From Liolophura sinensis (lineage: Eukaryota > Mollusca > Polyplacophora > Chitonida > Chitonidae): a stretch of 64,000 nucleotides of DNA. Positions 1-10,700 of the stretch are shown in pieces. Position 1 is the first letter of the stretch; the number at the start of each line of letters is the position of its first letter. Position numbers and translations under genes: made by a program. The notes under the pieces were generated by a model that saw only the letters and a program-made list of their open reading frames with translations, ran no database searches and was not told the DNA's origin. The DNA lies in NCBI RefSeq assembly GCF_032854445.1, contig NC_088306.1:8387193-8451192 (forward strand). Reading direction: 5' to 3'.

Positions 1-60
1 GACTTTAAACATATTCGTTTTCTGTGACGTTTCTTAACGTTTCCTTTTGTCCCGTTATAG

Positions 61-400
61 GCACGCTTGTTTTCTCGGAGAACAGCCACTTGGATACCAT
101 GGCAACCGAGTCTAAACATGTTTGTTAGATTATCAGCAGCGCACTGTCTTTAAGCAGATGCGGTCTGTTCTACCAGGATCTATAATGTACCTGAAAATCG
201 ATCGACATATTGACAATATGCCATTTCCACCGTGCCCATTTGTATCTAACATATCCCAGTTCTATACAACGTTCCGTGAGAACAACCAAGGCAATTTACA
301 CTACACTCCGGGTCTAATGCCCGGGCTGGCATGAGATTCTCTTGCGCTACCGGAATTACAGAATGCCTGAAAATACCGTAGGATCAGCTTTTCTATGGAC
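61..400 (+). other. Exon-like segment with a 70-codon ORF, unit A
   Basis: A strong splice-acceptor-like sequence (pyrimidine tract then TAG ending at 60) and a strong donor-like GTAAGT (401-406) bracket this segment. An ORF at 122-334 encodes about 70 residues and recurs in B (36932-37144) and, shortened by a stop, in C (44669-44851). However, no frame is open over the whole interval: the ORF frame has a TAA just upstream and a TGA at its end. I recognise no domain. It may be a decayed exon, a terminal or non-coding exon, or chance. Confidence 0.25.
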
Positions 401-776
401 GGTAAGTTTCTTCCCTGTATGTCCTTATTCCTTTATTAAATTCATTACTCCATTACAGCTTTTCTGTGTGTACATAGTAGTACATACCGGAAGGTATTTC
501 TTCTACGTTGCTAGAGTGCTTGCTTTTGCAAAATAATTCGACTAACAAAGGCCCTTTCCCCGCGTCATTTTGATTCACATTTCTGTCTTAGAGTAACAAT
601 GACGTAACAGCCCTGTGAAACAGATTGTGAAGACGATGTAGATTTATAATTTATATGACAAACTTTCATACAGTGTAGTTTACCTGTACATATGTTTATT
701 TCCCTAAACACATATTGGCCCTGTTCAAGCATTTACATAAACAGTTGGAATAAAACCGCAAATGAGTGCATGGGGG

Positions 777-835
777 CCTCCGGATGGTCGTGGGTTTCCC
801 CCGGGTTTGCCCGGTTTCCTTCCACCATAATTCTG
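777..835 (+). repeat. Internally deleted SINE relic, unit A
   Basis: The first bases of the SINE head (GGCCTCCG) are joined directly to the core stretch that reads GATGGTCGTGGGTTTCCCCC, continuing to the ACCATAAT part of the core. The tRNA-like region between them is missing. The same relic is present in B and C, so it predates the duplications. Confidence 0.7.
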
Positions 836-3804
836 GTGTGTTCGTGCCTATGGAACAAAGCACTATACCATGCTCTGGGCGACTGAGTGAAAACAGTACC
901 ATGCTGGAATATCATTTGTTCCGAGCCAGGACACCAGTAGTGAGGCCAAGCCTAAAAGAGACAAACACATGCACTGTGAGGAGCATTCGATACTGATCAA
1001 TCGCTGCCTATTATTGATGACCCATCTTATTCAGCAGTTTCCGCTGTAGTCAGCAAAGCTCAATAGATCTGAACAGCTGAACTGAAACACTTTTCACTGA
1101 AGACGAAAAGCTATTGCATGTCATAACATAACTATTCTGTTATTGTCATTCTGTGAAATGCAGATATATGGTATTGTTGAAATCACTCTAAAAAGTTTAC
1201 ACAAAGCAACTCTTTTGGCGCACATGCTATATTCTACTTCATTTTGTATTGTTATACATCATTTATCTGAAAATATCCTAACTAAAGGAAATGTTACAAA
1301 GTCCAAAAAACACAGCTTGCTTTTAAACTATAAGCACACATGTTTCATCCAAATGGTATTAAAATATCTTTGTGACATTGTCTAAATGCACAATTTTTTT
1401 TTCAAACCATCACTATATACACATCGTCTAAATGGTGTTAAAAGATTTTTGTAACATTGCCTAAATACACAGCTTATTTTCAAACTATCACCATACACAC
1501 ATCATCGAAACGTTATAAACCGATTTTAAGTATGTCTACGCCAGTGCCAGTGGGAATGTATAAGTTGATAGTTTTTCAACACTTTTATTAGCAGTCAGAA
1601 TAAAAACCTAACAGAGGTGAACTGACAAGAGGCCCTTCTTCACTGGTTACTTGCGACCATTTACCAGTTATCGCACTGTCGTCGTTGGCTTGCCTTCTCT
1701 CTCTTGTAGTTATAGTCTTTCATATTTATATTTATAGAATAGCACAAATGGCGTACTGTACTTTATCTATGCACTGTATGCTATTTTCTGAATGATATAG
1801 TTTGATTGTTGAATTATTCTACCTGGTGTATATATAAAACCTTTTGACGTCAGAAAACTTGTCTAACGAGAAGAGATCTCTCAACAAGAAAACCGCCTAT
1901 CTTGGAAACACGCTGCCATACACATCACTTTCGCGCTTTCATTTCTTTAAAATGCCTCGACAGTGAAGATGTTCAAACACAACAACCAGTGATGTCTCAC
2001 ACTTTGGCCAACACCATGGAAGGATGGCTCAAAATTGAACAGAGTTTGTAAAATAGACGTGTGTATGGGGAATGACAATGTGAAACCATTACTGCTTTGT
2101 TTGAGTCCTCTTAACTTTGGGCAATTGAAGAACCAAGTGCGTGTGGGGGGAGAGGGCTCAACTGAACTGGCTACAAACCACAACTATTATCCTCTGAACC
2201 ATCAACCGTCAAGCCCTCAGAGAACAGTACTTCACTCATAAAACATTATCTTACAACAGAGAACATTGCAGACAACATTTCCAGTGGAAAAGATACATGG
2301 AAAGCTTGACTTTCTCTTTGGGACTTAAGGGATTCAGAATTGATTCTGATTGGATGACAGTTGAGATAGGATTTCCTGGGTTAAATCTTGCGGCCTTGGA
2401 TACGCTTGAATAAATGTACTACACCTAAAAATTCAGCTTAGGCTAGGCATAGCCTGGACTTTCCTATCCTTCACACCAGGCAGTCAGAATCGATGCAGTA
2501 TCTTTTTTAAAAATGATTTTGAACTCTGTCAGTCCAGAAATTAAGTAGCCTTCTGTGGTGATATCAACGGTAATAGCTGTTCAATAACTTTACTGAGGGG
2601 AGAGCCCGAATTAGGGGCGCTAAGATCCTCCCGCGTTACCGTTACTTTCTTCGATGCCGTCATTGTCGGCTTTTTCCTTCCACTGAGGGAAGTTGTGCTT
2701 AAAATAAAGAGGTTATTAGCACTTTAAAACCCATACTCTTTGTTTTATTGCATCTTTTTAGTCATTCTGTAGGAGTACTGCCCAATGGGTATGTGTGGTA
2801 TACCTTACTTGTCGTGGCTAGTCTCTACACTGGGAAGTAGGGGACTAGTAGTGTGATTTCGGTGAGGAGCAGCATAAAATTGTAGATTATCGTGTTGAAG
2901 AAACATTTCTGACTATTTCCATGTTTACTCGACCCAGCCGAGTTTACAAGCCCTGCTTGCATTTTAGTGGGCGTCAGCATATGACTGACATTGCTAAAGA
3001 GTATGTAGGATCTCGATTTCTGCAAAATGAACAGGCACACCTCTTCATTGCCCTTTATAATATCACCCTCGCAAGTGAACAAAATTTTAGTAAATAAATT
3101 CTCTTTTTTCAGACGGCCAAACATATAAGAATTATATAACTTTTGCCATTCAGCAATTCCGGAAAAAACAACTGTCCAATGAAATATAAAAAATGAACAT
3201 AGTATTAGTTGTAAAATTCTTTTTGATCGAATCGAAATATGTACACATGGGCCAAAAATGTAACGCATAGACTGAAATGATCTATTTTCAAAATTTGTTC
3301 ACACTTGATAATTAAATTTAATACGCGCTGTTCTTTCCTAGTGTCATGAAACAATCACCGGAATCACATTCATCCATAACTTTCAATCGCTAGGACAAAA
3401 AACGTGCAGCATCTGATTTGTAGATCCCAACTTGCCTCACTGATCCCGGGATCTTGGCGACAATAAGGTGATGCAATTGCGTACTCTTATTAAACAGTGC
3501 ATGCGTCGCTCTCTACGTTCGCTTTACATCATGTCCATCAATAGCAAACTATGTACAGAAATCTTGAGCAACGCCGAGGTCACTTGGGTCACGGTGATGA
3601 GGCAGGAAGTGAAGTCAAAGACCACCAAAACTCTCCGCCTATAATAATACAATATATACATGCATCCTTTTATCTCAAGATGACTCTAATCAAGATCTGA
3701 ACCAATTTTGTAGACGGATGCTGATTAAATATTTCCGCTCGAGGACACCAGTGGTGATGCTAAGCCTAAACATGTCTGCGTGCGTAGCACATGCTTTAAA
3801 GGTC

Positions 3805-3852
3805 AAGTTTGTTAGTGGTGAAGTTTGTTAGTGGTGAAGTTTGTTAGTGGTG
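3805..3852. repeat. Three tandem copies of a 16-bp unit
   Basis: AAGTTTGTTAGTGGTG occurs three times in a row. Unit C also has three copies (45954-46001) and unit B has two (41032-41063), so the copy number supports the closer A-C relationship. Confidence 0.9.
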
Positions 3853-4607
3853 AGCACTGATACTACATGCGCTGTAAGGAGTGCGGTGAAATTGCTCAAT
3901 CCTTGAACGTGGCACGTATTGAATATGGCCCTTTCACGGGTTTACATAACGACAGAGTAAGTTTAGGCCAAACCACATCTGGTAGCCGGTAGCCCAGCAT
4001 AGCCACTTTGTATACTAACGTATACTTAGGCGGGGTCAACAGCTCCTTGAAATTGGTTGCTACGTCAACCGAACAAACTTGTTAACCATTTGTCACGGAC
4101 ATCCGGGTGTTTATGTTTTTTTCTTGCGTCAACACGCTTTGTTTGCGCACACTGGTTGTCTAAGCAACGTTCGAGTTCGTACAAAGGTCACGATCTAATA
4201 ATTCCAAAACCAGGGTTTGTTGACGTTCACAATTAACACATGCTATGCACATTGATCTGTTGTCCCAAATGCCCTGTTATTATAACTGTCCTGGTTCTCA
4301 GAGTAGGGTCCAATGTTGTTCATTTGACAATGTCTTCCAGTGTTATTTTTCGCCTCTTTCTTTGAAACTCTGTAGGATCGAGGTGAGGATACGGTTTGAA
4401 GGAGGGGGTCGGGTAGGGAGCGTGGTGTGATTGTCGGCGGGAACTGGGAGTTGGGTGACAAGAATCATTTGACATTGGCGCCTGTCAAGTTGTTCTGATT
4501 GTTTATACGCTTGTCATATACCCATAAGATCCAAAATGCTCAGCTATAAATTGCATTTTGCAGCTTTCTTTACTTTCCTTTTGTCAAACACCGTTAATAC
4601 CGCATTA

Positions 4608-4640
4608 CCCCCCCCCCCCCCACACACACACACACCCACA
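4608..4640. repeat. Poly-C / (CA)n microsatellite
   Basis: A run of about 14 C is followed by CA repeats. The tract is shorter in B (about 41804-41830) and completely lost in C, where the flanks join around 46889. Confidence 0.9.
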
Positions 4641-4717
4641 CTGCGCACCGAAGCACCTAAATTTTAGCACAGCGGGGTCAACGGCACCACTAGCAGGGTC
4701 AAGCAGGGTGCGTCTTG

Positions 4718-4939
4718 TTAACCCAAGCGGGTTACCCTAATTTCACAATTCAAGGGCTCCCGTGTTGGACGTGTTTCTTGTAAACCCCTTTTATTTCTTG
4801 TTGCATTGTACATGGTCAGATATTTAACACTGGAATATGCTGATGTTGATTCGTCATGAAGAGGCGTAATGTTGAAAACCAAGTGAAGTACTAAAAGCAG
4901 GTAAGCGTACACGATAATAATTGCCATGAAGATGTACAT
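4718..4939 (-). other. Possible exon for a type II membrane protein N-terminus, unit A
   Basis: From the ATG at 4939 the frame encodes 73 residues. A hydrophobic stretch rich in I, V, L and Y (about residues 4-23) is followed by NIT and NAT sequons, which resembles the signal anchor and stem of a Golgi enzyme. The frame is open further upstream, to about 5100, with an acceptor-like ACATACAG near 5071. Unit C keeps the ORF with a single residue change (46961-47182). Unit B has a TAG in the middle, the TAC codon after a conserved ATG being changed. No homologous family is recognised and no downstream exon could be joined, so this may be a chance ORF. Confidence 0.25.
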
Positions 4940-5099
4940 GTAGATGTGGCGGAATACGTGTATAGGTGCGGAAGTTGTGAATACCAGGTTGCCGCGTTTG
5001 TTGGTCGCTGTCGCACTGTTCAGATAATCATTTTGAAAAGGAGATTCTTTTTCTAACCGTGATCGAGCCTGTATGTCATAACCAAGGAGTTGTTTCAGA

Positions 5100-7240
5100 T
5101 TAAATCGTTGAAAAAGATCAGATTAGAATCACGTTGTTGTTGCAGTTCGTTGCGCAAGATAATTACCTGTATATTCTGAACGATACATGATTAGATAGAG
5201 GCTTCAACACCTGGCCTCATTTTCAGGTGGTGCTCGACCAGGTAGGCTAGATAAGCTAGTGTCGCAAACAAACGTTGGCTAAATTCGTGATTTTACGGTA
5301 CTTGCTAGACTGAAAACACATCTTGTATATAGGCGGGTCTGTCGACTCGACTATGCCGTTAGCAGTACAGCAAAATAATGTCTTTTTTCCGTGGTATTTT
5401 ACGAAAGCCGCCATCTTATCGCGCAAAACATGTGTGATACCTTGCTCCGTCTTGTTCTAAACACAGTTATGATGTCAGTAGGCAGAGTAGGCTAAATAAA
5501 TGTACCATTCACAGTTATGAAAGGGCTATAACATTTCAGTATGCATATCTTGACGATTACGTTCTGGCTTAGTAGCAGTGAATACTAGACCAGTACTAGA
5601 TCACCTATTAAATTGCAATAGAAAACTTTTCAATTCTTTCTTACTCAACTGTGGCTTGAACACGGTGCAAGGGGTTGAAAGCTGTATTTAACATTTAAGC
5701 ATTTACATGAACAGTAAGAATAAAACCCTCACTGAGGGCTCACTGATGTATGCCTAAACTGACAGTAGGTTGGGTTTCACTGGTTATTTGTGACCATTTG
5801 CCGACGATTACACTGTAGTCACTGCTGTTGATTTACTCTATGCGCTGTGGTCTTTTAAAGTGGCAGATGCCTAGGAAAGCGGTTTGGCTTCTTTCCACCA
5901 ATATATGAATAGCAATACCAATGATTTTAACAACATGACAAGTCATCAAGAGCGCCAGGAACGGTTTCTTAACAAGTTTGATTTTTTTGTGAACATTACA
6001 TCACTATATTTATCAAGACATAAGTGCACATGCGTAGTCCCCGCAGATAAGAGAAATTCACTCACTAAGGAGGATAACCTAACGTAAATGCACGCCTTTG
6101 AAGAGCGTTATTTGTTTCCTGCTAATTTTTGTCTATATAACCTGTAAACAACTGCTCATGGATGCTTTTGCAATAGCAAAGATTGGGGGGAGGGGTAATA
6201 AGCCTTTATAGTTGATCGAAATGGAAAGTGGGCAAATCAAACTTTGTTAGGGACAGGAATGACGCCCCTGTTCGAACCTCCCCAGGTTCATATGTCTTAA
6301 ATATTTTGGAAACTTGACTAAATCCGGAAAATTGTCATCAGAGTCAATAACAGGACCAAACGACCACAATTTCTTGGCAAATGAACAGAGCAGCGCAAAA
6401 AATGGGCGTGTTCAGTAATCAAACACAAAAAGCAACTTCTGTTGTTTTCATTCAACACAAACATGTATCACTATTCAAACGTCATCATGGGGAAACAATG
6501 CTCCACGTTTCACTCGTGTCTAGTATAGGTAGAGAACTAAATAATTAATAGATAAAAAAGCCTTTAATTTAGAACCATTTTGTATGTATACTTACCGAAC
6601 AGTGCTCTAGTGTTGAGACAAAAATAAGCAAAAGTACATCGTAATGTTACACACCTAGCAAATCAGACGGTCATTACTCTTAACCTAGCATTTATCTGTT
6701 TGTAGGCTAATGTTGTTTGCTTTAAACATGGTATTCTGAGGAAAATTGCCAATTTCTGCTGCACGCTGCAGTTAGTGAACCGAAGTGGTCTGACAGCCAT
6801 GCTGTTATTCGGTGTTCATTATTCGGCACATGAGCAGGGGCCTCTGTTGTGATTGAGTAATGAATGCATGGTTGCGTGGTGAGTACATTTCAGCTCAGGT
6901 GTCAAAAGGCGATATAGTGCCGAGAGAGCATGCGCGATAACCTATCACGAGACTAACTGGTTAATCCACTGAGTCAGTATGGTACCTTGGTTACAGTTCA
7001 ATTCCTTCGCTGCATTGTACCTCTTGCCTTACCTAGCTATGACAGAATATCCGCTCCCCCTCCTTCAGCACACATTCTCATTAAAATCCCTCCCATCGTG
7101 CTGTTAATTTAATGTCAGGTTGCAATTAGTCATACTGTAAACGCAGAGTGACTCAGGTATGTGCTATTGTTTGGACCTATATACATATGAGCACTTTATG
7201 ACGTGTAGGATAAAATGTTTGAATTATTTATCCATATGGC
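5100..7240. other. No gene recognised
   Basis: A 67-codon + ORF at 5884-6087 persists in C with changes and is missing in B, where bases corresponding to about 5801-6340 are deleted. No motif is visible. The B-type copy ends at 7056. The last part of this stretch is the presumed upstream region of the sulfotransferase gene. Confidence 0.6.
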
Positions 7241-7250
7241 TATAAATACA
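7240..7250 (+). promoter_or_regulatory. TATA-like box upstream of sulfotransferase A
   Basis: CTATAAATACA lies about 400 bp before the predicted start codon and is preserved in unit C (about 49498-49508). Transcription from here would give either a long 5' leader or one spliced at the acceptor-like TTTGCAG ending at 7598. The match alone is weak evidence. Confidence 0.3.
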
Positions 7251-7636
7251 CGCGATATAAGAGGCAAAGTTTCTGGGTGTACGTTCACCTGGTATAGTTA
7301 TCTGCCATGTGCAGTTATGCTTTGATCATTTATTATCCTTAGCATCACTGTGCATCGCTTGAAACAGAAATTGGTTATTTAAAGCGACCCTTGCGGCTGC
7401 GAGAGGAACAAGGGCATTGCCCATATTTGTACAGGACAAGCCGTTCTGATTCATGTATGTGACCAACATAATACAATATAACAGACGGTGTAATACGTTG
7501 TAGACTAAGGCTCCATCAAACCTCTCCTGTAATTTTTCAGAAACTACCGGGATGGTCGGAGGTATATAGTATGTCATCACAATTTTCTCTGTTTGCAGAT
7601 AGTTGAAGCCTGGTACCGTGGAGGACATCAAGGACT

Positions 7637-7748
7637 ATGATGGCGTCCTGTCGAATGTGGAGACGGGTGGCAATCTGGGTGGTGGTGGGTCTTACTTACT
7701 TGGCCATTTTTGTTAAATGGCAGCTTAACGAAACGTCACCTTCTGTTG
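7637..7748 (+). CDS. Sulfotransferase A, coding exon 1 (signal anchor)
   Basis: Two successive ATG codons begin 37 codons encoding a short basic head and a hydrophobic segment containing VAIWVVVGLTYLAIF. The exon ends at GTTG before the donor GTGAGT (phase 1). An acceptor-like TTTCTCTGTTTGCAG just upstream (ending 7598) suggests that the leader may be spliced from a further non-coding exon. It is identical in unit C. Confidence 0.82.
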
Positions 7749-10700
7749 GTGAGTAGTCAATGATTTTTTTTAATCTCCCAAATGCAGATAACATAGTAGT
7801 TTTGTAGCAAGCTATTTAATGTGTGTAAGAACAGTTCTAACAATGACGTGTTATGCGTTATTAATTACTGAATAAAGTATGGCGCATGGAGGCAGATGAC
7901 ATTTTCTTTTCCATAATTATTTGTGCTCATCGTTTCTGTTACTCGACAGGCATGTACTAAATAAGGCTCATTGATTAGCTTTTTCAACACACATTCTCTT
8001 CACATATTAATTCTGCAACCAAACAACTTCCGTGTTAAACCTTGCATACATTACCAAAACATTAAATTCTCCAGATATCGTTTTGTGTGGCATTTGTGAA
8101 TATGAAAAAAATTGTACTGGACAGTTACGGGTACAAACAAGCTTATCTTTTAACAGTAAACAGTTCACGACAAGTTAAAGATATAATTTTTTTTGGATTG
8201 GTGTTTTACGTCGTACTCAAGAATATTTCACTTATACGACGGCGACCAGCATTATGGTGGAAGGAAACCGGGCAGAGCCCGGGGGAAACCCACGATCATC
8301 CGCAGGTTGCTGGAAGACCTTCCCACATACGGCCGGAGAGGAAGCCAGCATGAGCTGGACTTGAAATCACATCGACTGCATTGGTGAGACACCTAGATCA
8401 TTACGCTGCGCTAGCGCGCTAACCAACTGAGCCCCATTAAAGATATAAAATTTATTGGGGTTTGGTATGGCGGTTGTGCGGGTCATACAACCATTCCATC
8501 CTTAAAATGAACACAAACGATGTTAAACAAAACTATTCAGTTTACCTCTACTATAAGTTCTGGCATATGTGATGTATACTTACTTTGCACGAACCAGTTT
8601 AGAAAATTGATTTAAGTATTTTATTCCAATTAAACACTATTCTCAAAAATTGTTCATGTATACCATGCCGGTCAGTCTTACTATTAAAGGAATCTGATTC
8701 CCAGGGGTAAACCGATGAACCATGGTAACTTCCTAACGACATTCCCGATATGTGACGTACAAACATGACACCTCACCCAATCACATTATACTGACATCGG
8801 GAGTAACCATGCTCTAACCAAGAGCACCAAGCGAGGCAGCAACAAGTACCATTTTTGTTTTTTATAACCCGACCAGGGTTGATCCTAGGCCTCCCGACTT
8901 CTAGACTGACGCGGTAACCTTTGGGCCAACGAAGCGGCCTGCCAGCTATTGTAGTTGGCAAGTGATCTGGCGATACAATTTATTTATTTATTTATTTATT
9001 TGATTGGTGTTTTACGCCGTACTCAAAAATATTTCATTATACGACGGCGACCAGCATTATGGTGGGAGGAAACCGGACAGAGTGAAAACCGGTGAAAACC
9101 TACGACTATCCGCAGGTTTATGCCAGACCTTCCCACGTACGGCCGAAGAGGAAACCAGCGCACTAACCAAATGAGCCAGGGAGGACCCCTGGCGATGAGG
9201 TGTGACATAATTAAACACAGTCATCACTCTTACATTTAATATGGGATTTGATATTAAATTTTACTGCAAAATGTCTACGATCCGTTCACAGCAGTTCTCT
9301 CTCCATTTGACAGTGGATTTGCATATATCACCGATTATTTTGTTCGATCACTTACTATGGTGTAACCTTCACTGTCAAACGCTGCTAGTCATTTCGGGAC
9401 TGTGGTATTTGTATGGCGATTCCTGATTTGGCTAAAAATACATGTAATTTGGTCGGCGAAGGGGTCGATCTGTGAATTCACAGTACATGAACAGCATGGC
9501 ATGAACCTCAGCTCACCAATGAAAGGCGACTGTCTTAGCCACTTGGTCATGACTCTCTCCTTACTCACTCGTTATGCAGTTTAGAATACACTAACCAGCA
9601 TACATACAGAGCTCACTGTCTTAACATAGCCCAAACCAACGACCTGGGTAAATACTCTGACGTAGAAATGTGATATTATTTGTGCAGTGTCAGTATTTAT
9701 GAACTACAAAACAAACTCTGAAGGCGTACTCGCACAGCCGATGAGGTCACATAGCTGCCAGAGATAAAATAAATGTGTTAAGGTCATATATAACACTAAA
9801 ACTTTAAAAAAAGGCCGTCACACTTTAGGCAACTGGTGTCGCTACTGTTTCGAATTTAACCTCGACTTTAACAGTAAAATTTAAAAACCGCTTGTATAAA
9901 ACAATGTTAAGAACCTTCTCAGACTTTTGTTCTGTCCACTAGCCTTCAGTCCAGTTTTCTGTAGGTCTTATTTACCTTAGCCCCCCCCCCCCCCCACACC
10001 CACCCCCATCTTGTTTTATGTATGACCTTGAATTGGTTTAAAGGAAATCCTGTACACGACAATAAAATGTTATTTGTGGATTTTCTCGCGATAGTGTCCA
10101 TTAGAGGAAATCCCAAGAAGTTGCATGCTTATCAGATATCGGTACACTGTATGCTCAGAGCCAGGTGTCTTCCGTTGTCACGTTGCTGCGATAACAAAAA
10201 ATACGTATTCGGTTTTAATTAGTGCCATATATTTACATAGTTTATTTATTTATTTGTTCAGGTTGATTGTTTTACACCGTACTCAAGAGTATTTCACTTA
10301 AACGACGGCGGCCATCAACATGGTGGGAGGAAAACGAGCAGAACCCGAGGGAACGTCACGAGCATCCGCAGGTTGCTGATAGACTTTACCAGTAACTATT
10401 GGTGAAGAAGTCATGCATCCTGACCTGGACTTGAACTCACAGCGACCACATTGGTTGTATTTGTCAAGGTAAATACCGATGCTCTAGAATAAAATCCATA
10501 AACCAGACCGCCGTTGTTTTAATGAAAATAGTCTGATCATCTGCATCAATCACGCAAGTAAATGAAACAACCAAGGCAAATTATACATGGTATCATTTTT
10601 AAAATGATAAATTTAACCTTTTCCGCATTTCAGAGATAATTGTAGAGAGGCCCAATGAAGAAGATGCTGGAAAATCTGGTGAACATCATGAGAAAAGAGA

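Larger units (their letters stand above)
401..4600. other. No gene recognised; mostly anonymous duplicated DNA
   Basis: Apart from the SINE relic at 777-835 and the 16-bp triplication at 3805-3852, I see nothing assignable here. The ORF on the - strand at 2825-3268 (147 codons) is not preserved in B: its copy is interrupted by 296 bp present in B and absent from A, and only the C-terminal part is shared. Bases 1141-3543 are missing from unit C. Around 2520-2720 the sequence is distantly similar to 33435-33670. Confidence 0.6.

Noticed and set aside
2825..3268. A 147-codon minus-strand gene
   Set aside because: Its length depends on a deletion seam specific to unit A; the B copy does not keep the N-terminal part.
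7326..7631. Minus-strand ORF of 101 codons, identical in A and C
   Set aside because: The whole region is nearly identical between A and C, it opposes the sulfotransferase leader and shows no motif, so conservation is not informative.
8193..8387. ORFs with repeated peptides such as GGRKPG and YGRRGSQHELDL at several sites
   Set aside because: These are translations of the SINE core and recur wherever the element does.
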